The position numbers and the translations under genes were made by a program. Positions 4,911-8,957 of a stretch of 8,957 nucleotides of DNA are shown here, in pieces. Source of the DNA: Nitrospiraceae bacterium (lineage in GTDB: Bacteria > Nitrospirota > Nitrospiria > Nitrospirales > Nitrospiraceae). Each line of letters opens with the position of its first letter. Position 1 is the stretch's first letter. Where the stretch lies: positions 1 through 8,957 of the forward strand of contig JAICXS010000053.1 of NCBI GenBank assembly GCA_025934615.1. Reading direction: 5' to 3'. The notes under the pieces are model-generated. The model worked only from the letters and a program-made list of their open reading frames with translations. It ran no database searches and was not told the origin of the DNA.

Positions 4911-5909
4911 ATGACTGTGCACTCTTTGCCAGGCAAGGCCTCTCATTCATTTGGTAAGGACCTTCTCACGGTCAGCGCCATTTCACCGGCTCATGTCGCG
5001 CGCTTGTTGCGGCTGGCCGCCCAGTTGAAAGCGAAGCGCCGACGGGGAGTCGTCTATCAACCTTTGATCGGCGCCACGCTCGGCCTGCTGTTCGAAAAAC
5101 CTTCCACGCGGACGCGCGTGTCCTTCGAAGCCGGGATGAACCAGCTCGGCGGCCAATCGCTGTTCTTGTCCACCGCGGACATTCAACTCTGTCGGGGAGA
5201 AACCATCGCCGACACGGCTCGTGTGCTATCACGTTACCTCGACGGTCTGGTGATCCGAACATACGATCATGCCATTGTCGAAGAATGGGCGCAGCAGGCG
5301 ACGATTCCCGTCATCAATGGACTCACCGATCTGTTTCATCCGTGTCAGGCGCTGTCGGATCTGCTGACCATTCGAGAAAAAAAGGGACCGCTCAAAGGCG
5401 TGAAGTTGGCCTACGTCGGAGACGGGAACAATGTCTCGAACTCCTTGATCGAAGCGGCCGTCAAAGTCGGTATGATCGTCAATGTGGCATGCCCCAGCGG
5501 ATATGAGCCCGACCAGCGAATCGTCGATGTGGCTCGCGAGGAAGCCGAAAAGACGGGCGCGTCGGTCACGCTCACCGAAAATCCGCATATTGCCGTCAAG
5601 GAAGCCGACGTCGTCTACACGGATGTCTGGATCAGCATGGGGCGTGAACGGGAGCAGTCGCGCCGGTTAAAAATTCTGGCGCCCTATCAATTAAATGAGC
5701 GATTGCTGAAAGGCGCGCGCCCCGATGCGATCGTGATGCATTGCTTGCCCGCGCACCGCGGTCAGGAAATTACCGCAGGGGTGCTCGACGGCGAGCATTC
5801 CGTCGTCTTGGATCAAGCTGAGAATCGTCTGCATATGCAGAAAGCCATCCTGGTGGAATGGCTTTCTGCACGTAAACAGTACAAAGGTACAGGTAAAAAG
5901 TGGGCATGA
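4911..5909 (+). CDS. argF: Ornithine carbamoyltransferase
   Basis: The enzyme joins carbamoyl phosphate and ornithine to give citrulline in the cytosol, normally as a trimer. It spans 332 residues. The carbamoyl-phosphate-binding motif is FEKPSTRTR (61-69), followed by the HPCQALSD region (143-150). The ornithine-binding loops are DVWISMGRE (238-246) and the catalytic-cysteine motif MHCLPAHRG (276-284, Cys278). The SMG loop and HCLP identify OTCase rather than aspartate carbamoyltransferase. AAGGA at 4899-4903, overlapping the argD stop, lies 7 nt before the ATG and suggests translational coupling. The basic tail (SARKQYKGTGKKWA) is encoded across and just after a strong 13-bp stem, and the gene overlaps argG by ATGA. 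Biosynthetic rather than catabolic use is inferred from the operon. Confidence 0.96.
   Translation: MTVHSLPGKASHSFGKDLLTVSAISPAHVARLLRLAAQLKAKRRRGVVYQPLIGATLGLLFEKPSTRTRVSFEAGMNQLGGQSLFLSTADIQLCRGETIADTARVLSRYLDGLVIRTYDHAIVEEWAQQATIPVINGLTDLFHPCQALSDLLTIREKKGPLKGVKLAYVGDGNNVSNSLIEAAVKVGMIVNVACPSGYEPDQRIVDVAREEAEKTGASVTLTENPHIAVKEADVVYTDVWISMGREREQSRRLKILAPYQLNERLLKGARPDAIVMHCLPAHRGQEITAGVLDGEHSVVLDQAENRLHMQKAILVEWLSARKQYKGTGKKWA
5829..5870 (+). promoter_or_regulatory. Strong stem-loop with overlapping palindrome at the argF end
   Basis: TGCAGAAAGCCAT (5836-5848) and ATGGCTTTCTGCA (5858-5870) are perfect 13-bp complements with a 9-nt loop. The left arm also forms half of a perfect 12-bp palindrome CTGCATATGCAG (5829-5840), so the left TGCAG can pair either with the upstream or the downstream CTGCA. 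The stem ends 35 nt before the argG ATG and has no T-run after it, so it is more likely an RNA processing, stability or translation element than a terminator. It lies within argF coding sequence. Confidence 0.5.
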
Positions 5910-7117
5910 AAAAAGGCGTGAAGAAAGTGATGCTGGCGTATTCCGGCGGACTGGATACGTCAATCATTCTGAAATGGCTCAAAGAAACGTATGGCTGTGA
6001 AGTCGTCGCGTTCTGTGCCGACTTAGGGCAGGGTGAGGACCTGAAAGCGATCAAGGCCAAGGGGCTTGCGGTCGGCGCGTCTAAAGTCTATGTCGAGGAT
6101 CTGCGGGAGGTCTTTATCAAAGACCATGTTTTTCCCATGCTGCGCGGCAACGCCGTATACGAAGGCAGTTACCTGCTCGGTACCTCGATCGCGCGTCCGC
6201 TCATTGCGCGCCGGCAAATCGAACTCGCTCGGAAGGAAGGTGCGGACGCCGTCTCCCATGGTTCTACGGGAAAAGGGAATGATCAGGTCCGATTTGAATT
6301 GACCTACATGGCCTTGGATCCGAAGATCAGGATTATCGCCCCGTGGCGTGAATGGGCGTTTCGTTCCCGTCGCGAGCTGATCGAGTATGCATCGGCTCAT
6401 GGGATCCCGGTCACGGCTACCAAGGCCAAGCCCTACAGCATGGATCTCAATCTGTTTCACATCAGCTACGAGGGCGGCATTCTGGAAGATCCATGGGAAG
6501 CCCCTCCCGATGAAATCTTTCAAATGACGGTCTCTCCCGAAAAAGCACCTAGCACGCCGCGTGAAATTGAAATCGAGTACCATCGCGGCGATCCGGTTGC
6601 GATCGACGGCAAACGAATGAGCCCGGCCGCCTTATTGGCGCATTTAAATAAGCTCGGCGGAGCGCATGGCGTGGGCCGTGTCGATCTGGTCGAAAACCGC
6701 TACGTCGGCATGAAGTCCCGCGGCGTCTATGAAACGCCGGGGGGGACTATTTTACATGCGGCACACCGTGGGCTCGAATCGATCACGATGGACCGAGAGG
6801 TCCTGCATGTACGAGACAGTCTGATACCGCGCTATGCTGAACTCATATATTATGGGTACTGGTACAGCCCGGAACGGGAATTGTTGCAGGCGACGATGGA
6901 TGAGGCGCAACAGGACGTGAGCGGCACGGTCCGGGTAAAGCTCTATAAAGGAAGCTGCACCGTAGTGGGAAGAAAGTCGGATCGTTCTCTGTATCGGCTC
7001 GATCTCGCCACATTCGAGGAAGATGAGTCGTATCGGCAGAAGGATGCAGAGGGCTTCATTCGGTTGAATGCGCTTCGTCTGGCGATCCGCACCCAGCGTC
7101 GTCGAACAAGGAAGTGA
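5906..7117 (+). CDS. argG: Argininosuccinate synthase
   Basis: This cytosolic enzyme condenses citrulline and aspartate with ATP, via a citrullyl-AMP intermediate, to argininosuccinate. From the ATG at 5906 it has 403 residues, the length of the standard bacterial type. The N-type ATP pyrophosphatase loop is AYSGGLDTS (11-19). Other signatures are YEGSYLLGTSIARPLIA (85-101) and HGSTGKGNDQVRFE (118-131), with AKPYSMDLNLFHISYEGG and ILEDPWE further on. The C-terminal part holds VENRYVGMKSRGVYETPGG. The end is very basic (RTQRRRTRK). The ATG overlaps the argF stop as ATGA, implying coupled translation. GTG at 5900 is an alternative start, and AGG at 5891-5893 is in fact better spaced for it, so the exact N-terminus is uncertain by two residues. 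Confidence 0.95.
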   Translation: MKKGVKKVMLAYSGGLDTSIILKWLKETYGCEVVAFCADLGQGEDLKAIKAKGLAVGASKVYVEDLREVFIKDHVFPMLRGNAVYEGSYLLGTSIARPLIARRQIELARKEGADAVSHGSTGKGNDQVRFELTYMALDPKIRIIAPWREWAFRSRRELIEYASAHGIPVTATKAKPYSMDLNLFHISYEGGILEDPWEAPPDEIFQMTVSPEKAPSTPREIEIEYHRGDPVAIDGKRMSPAALLAHLNKLGGAHGVGRVDLVENRYVGMKSRGVYETPGGTILHAAHRGLESITMDREVLHVRDSLIPRYAELIYYGYWYSPERELLQATMDEAQQDVSGTVRVKLYKGSCTVVGRKSDRSLYRLDLATFEEDESYRQKDAEGFIRLNALRLAIRTQRRRTRK

Positions 7118-7156
7118 TCGAACGATAGTGGTGGCTATGATGTATATCCGTACTCA

Positions 7157-8572
7157 ATGAAAAAAAAGGCTCCTCGTCAGATGACAGTGAATCCTACGCT
7201 CCATGGGAAACTATGGGGCGGCCGGTTTCGAGAGCGGACGAATCGGCTGGTGGAGGCGTTTACGTCCTCTTTGGCCATCGACCGCCGGCTGTATGCTCAG
7301 GATATTCGAGGCAGCGTTGCACATGCTCGAACGTTGAACCGAGCGGGCGTACTGACGAGGCGGGAAGCGGCCACGATTGTCGAAGGACTGAACCGCATTC
7401 GCCGCGAGTTCGATGCGGAGCGGTTTGCCTTCATGCCGCAGGACGAAGATATCCACATGGCCATCGAGCGGCGGCTCACTGAGTTAATCGGCCCGGTTGG
7501 CGGCAAGCTGCACACGGGCCGCAGTCGCAATGACCAAGTCACAACCGATCTTCGCCTCTATCTCCGTGACACGCTCGCATCAATCACCGAGGAGATCGTG
7601 CGCTTTCAACGCGCACTCGTCGCTCAGGCGCGGCGGCATGTGGATGTCATCATGCCAGGCTATACCCATCTGCAGCGCGCCCAACCCGTGCTGTTCGCCC
7701 ACCATTTATCGGCGTACGTCGACATGATGGAACGCGACAAGGGTCGCCTGCGCGATGCCTTGACGCGGGTCAATGTGATGCCGCTGGGCTCCGGGGCATT
7801 GGCAGGGACGAATTACCCGATCGATCGGGTATACACGGCGCGCCTGCTTGGATTTTCCTCCGTGAGCGAGAACAGTCTCGATGCCGTGTCGGACCGCGAT
7901 TATGTGGTGGAGGTCGTCAGTGCTCTGGCGATTCTCACCATGCACCTGTCGCGACTCAGTGAAGAATTAGTCGTCTGGTCTTCCCAGGAATTCCAGTTCA
8001 TTGACCTTCCTGATTCCTTTTGTACCGGCAGCAGTATGATGCCGCAGAAAAAAAATCCGGACGTTCCTGAACTCATTCGCGGTAAGTCCGGGCGGGTCTA
8101 TGGTCATCTCATGGGAGTGCTGACCGTGCTGAAAGGCTTGCCGCTCAGTTACAACCGCGATCTCCAGGAGGATAAGGAAGCCTTGTTTGATGTGCTCGAT
8201 ACGGTCAGCGCATCCGTCCCCCTGTGCGCCGAACTGATCAAGGGACTGACGGTCAATCGGGCGGCGGTGGCTCGCGCAGCCGATTCGGGCTTTCTGTTGG
8301 CCACAGAATTAGCAGATTATCTCGTGACGAAAGGCCTGCCGTTTCGGGAAGCGCATGAAGTCACCGGCCGTATTGTGAGAGACTGTGTCGATGAGGTACG
8401 CGATCTTCGCAAGATGACGCTGTCCGATTTGCGTAGCTATTCGGAACGATTTGAAAAGGACGTCCTCGATGCTATGACACTGGAAGGCGCGATCGAGCGA
8501 AAATCGCAAATCGGGGGCACGGCCAGAAAGCGTGTTGAGGCAAGACTGAAGGTATTGGAGAAGACCCTCTGA
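7157..8572 (+). CDS. argH: Argininosuccinate lyase
   Basis: This is the final step of arginine synthesis: cleavage of argininosuccinate to arginine and fumarate by a cytosolic tetramer. It has 471 residues from 7157. It belongs to the fumarase/aspartase superfamily: the N-terminal KLWGGRF (18-24), the DEDIHMAIERRL region (96-107), HTGRSRNDQV (119-128), GYTHLQRAQP with the catalytic Thr170-His171 pair, and the signature GSSMMPQKKNPD (291-302) in the mobile loop bearing the catalytic serine. The start is uncertain. The ATG at 7157 has no Shine-Dalgarno sequence and is followed by eight A residues (MKKKAPRQ). The ATG at 7181 would give 463 residues, nearer the family norm. The gene follows argG by 39 bp and its TGA overlaps the ATG of the lipoprotein gene. 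Confidence 0.95.
   Translation: MKKKAPRQMTVNPTLHGKLWGGRFRERTNRLVEAFTSSLAIDRRLYAQDIRGSVAHARTLNRAGVLTRREAATIVEGLNRIRREFDAERFAFMPQDEDIHMAIERRLTELIGPVGGKLHTGRSRNDQVTTDLRLYLRDTLASITEEIVRFQRALVAQARRHVDVIMPGYTHLQRAQPVLFAHHLSAYVDMMERDKGRLRDALTRVNVMPLGSGALAGTNYPIDRVYTARLLGFSSVSENSLDAVSDRDYVVEVVSALAILTMHLSRLSEELVVWSSQEFQFIDLPDSFCTGSSMMPQKKNPDVPELIRGKSGRVYGHLMGVLTVLKGLPLSYNRDLQEDKEALFDVLDTVSASVPLCAELIKGLTVNRAAVARAADSGFLLATELADYLVTKGLPFREAHEVTGRIVRDCVDEVRDLRKMTLSDLRSYSERFEKDVLDAMTLEGAIERKSQIGGTARKRVEARLKVLEKTL
7814..7831. repeat. 18-bp perfect palindrome inside argH
   Basis: TACCCGATCGATCGGGTA is self-complementary over all 18 positions and encodes part of NYPIDRVYT in ArgH. Ten of its bases plus the next base (CGATCGGGTAT, 7822-7832) recur at 930-940 in the gap between the 164-aa protein gene and gpmA. 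It is most likely a by-product of coding constraint, though it would suit a dyad-binding regulator. Confidence 0.4.
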
Positions 8573-8871
8573 TGAAAGCCAATGGATGGGCGGCCGCGAT
8601 CGTCCTGTCGCTGGCGGTCGCGGGATGCGGCGTGGTGGGACCGCCGGTTCCTCCAAATTCCATCGGAGTGAATGTCAAACGGCAGATGGATGCACTGGAA
8701 CGCGAGCGGTTGCAAGCCGCGCAGAATCGGCAAGATCGCCGAGAGCATGAAGCCACGCCGCAAGGTCCGACGGAGCAGACGCTGAGCCCAACTGAAGATA
8801 TCTTACTCCGGGGCGACGTGGTCCAACCGTCGGCTCGACCAGATAGCGATTTCTTAGTGAGACCGAGGTAA
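8572..8871 (+). CDS. Small lipoprotein, LptM/YifL-like N-terminus, 99 aa
   Basis: The signal region MKANGWAAAIVLSLAVAGC ends in the lipobox VAGC, so Cys19 would be lipidated. Gly at +2 is not an inner-membrane retention signal, so outer-membrane anchoring facing the periplasm is expected. The mature start, CGVVGPPVPPNSIGV, resembles the CGxxGPLYxP start of LptM (YifL), a small lipoprotein that assists maturation of the LPS translocon protein LptD. The rest differs from LptM: a charged, probably helical stretch (VKRQMDALERERLQAAQNRQ) and a disordered Pro/Thr/Ser-rich tail. The ATG overlaps the argH stop as TGATGA, with GGAG at 8557-8560. In proteobacteria the LptM gene lies beside lysA, which makes the position before a new gene suggestive. 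The lipoprotein call is firm; LptM function is inferred from a short motif. Confidence 0.85.
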   Translation: MKANGWAAAIVLSLAVAGCGVVGPPVPPNSIGVNVKRQMDALERERLQAAQNRQDRREHEATPQGPTEQTLSPTEDILLRGDVVQPSARPDSDFLVRPR

Positions 8872-8881
8872 CGTTCGCCCG

Positions 8882-8901
8882 CACGGCACGGCCGTGCCGT
8901 G
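8882..8901 (+). promoter_or_regulatory. 20-bp perfect palindrome before the last gene
   Basis: CACGGCACGG (8882-8891) is followed directly by its exact complement CCGTGCCGTG (8892-8901). Each half is itself a near-repeat of CACGG. It occupies most of the 51 bp gap between the lipoprotein stop and the next start, ending 5 nt before the ribosome-binding site. It has no T-run, so it is not a standard terminator; an operator or a translation-modulating hairpin fits better. Confidence 0.55.
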
Positions 8902-8906
8902 GCGAC

Positions 8907-8914
8907 GAGGAGGA
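8907..8914 (+). promoter_or_regulatory. Strong ribosome-binding site for the last gene
   Basis: GAGGAGGA lies 8 nt before the ATG at 8923. The nearer ATG at 8915 opens only eight codons before TAG, so 8923 is the functional start. Confidence 0.75.
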
Positions 8915-8922
8915 ATGAACCG

Positions 8923-8957
8923 ATGCAAGGTACTGCCATAGCCGGGAAGAAACACAC
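8923..8957 (+). CDS. Start of a further gene, cut by the window edge (possibly lysA)
   Basis: Only 11 complete codons are visible: MQGTAIAGKKH, followed by a partial codon. The strong ribosome-binding site makes a genuine start likely. Eleven residues cannot identify a product. Position after an LptM-like lipoprotein suggests diaminopimelate decarboxylase (lysA), since that pairing is common in proteobacteria and amino-acid genes cluster here, but this is inference from context only. Confidence 0.5.
   Translation, partial: MQGTAIAGKKH

Noticed and set aside
6023..6583. Long leftward 186-codon frame antisense to argG
   Set aside because: It is entirely inside argG, whose motifs are unambiguous. 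The antisense translation shows no family-like pattern.
8472..8957. Leftward frame antisense to the lipoprotein and argH end
   Set aside because: It is rich in Ser, Arg, Cys and Pro, typical of antisense shadow, and conflicts with the lipoprotein and the strong ribosome-binding site on the plus strand.
1..8957. Mobile element, CRISPR array, toxin-antitoxin or defence system
   Set aside because: No transposase, integrase, repeat-spacer array, paired small toxin-antitoxin genes or recognisable defence domains were seen on either strand.

Overview
The window looks like chromosomal DNA from a bacterium with moderately high GC, most likely of the Nitrospirota (Nitrospira-like). That assignment is an inference from gene order (argD-argF-argG-argH, then a small lipoprotein) and codon style; no rRNA or other phylogenetic marker is present. 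Nothing points to a prophage, insertion sequence, CRISPR array or tRNA.

Left part (1-3486): the first gene runs leftward off the edge and encodes an exported protein that looks like an outer-membrane beta-barrel. A rightward gene for an unrecognised 164-residue helical protein follows. Next is a leftward short-form cofactor-dependent phosphoglycerate mutase (gpmA), then a rightward, tryptophan-rich unknown protein of 280 residues. That gene ends inside one arm of a ~170 bp nested inverted repeat, which separates it from a convergent leftward gene for a zinc-ribbon plus DUF2628-type membrane protein.

Right part (3487-8957): a ~220 bp leader with several inverted repeats precedes a tightly packed arginine operon. 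argD makes N-acetylornithine from N-acetylglutamate semialdehyde, argF makes citrulline, argG makes argininosuccinate and argH releases arginine and fumarate. The steps before argD and the deacetylation step (argA/J, argB, argC) are not in this window. The spacings are 10 bp (argD-argF), an ATGA overlap (argF-argG), 39 bp (argG-argH) and a TGATGA overlap (argH-lipoprotein). The 99-residue lipoprotein resembles LptM/YifL at its N-terminus, and a further gene starts at 8923 behind a strong ribosome-binding site. In proteobacteria the LptM gene sits beside lysA, so that last gene may be lysA, but only 11 complete codons are visible.

The best leads for unusual biology are not protein-coding: the nested palindrome at 2603-2773, the argD leader with an Arg-rich small ORF lying over alternative hairpins (3519-3664), a 13-bp perfect stem with an overlapping 12-bp palindrome at the end of argF (5829-5870), and a 20-bp perfect palindrome just upstream of the final gene (8882-8901). 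I found no convincing new multi-gene system. Every intergenic stretch is under 300 bp.
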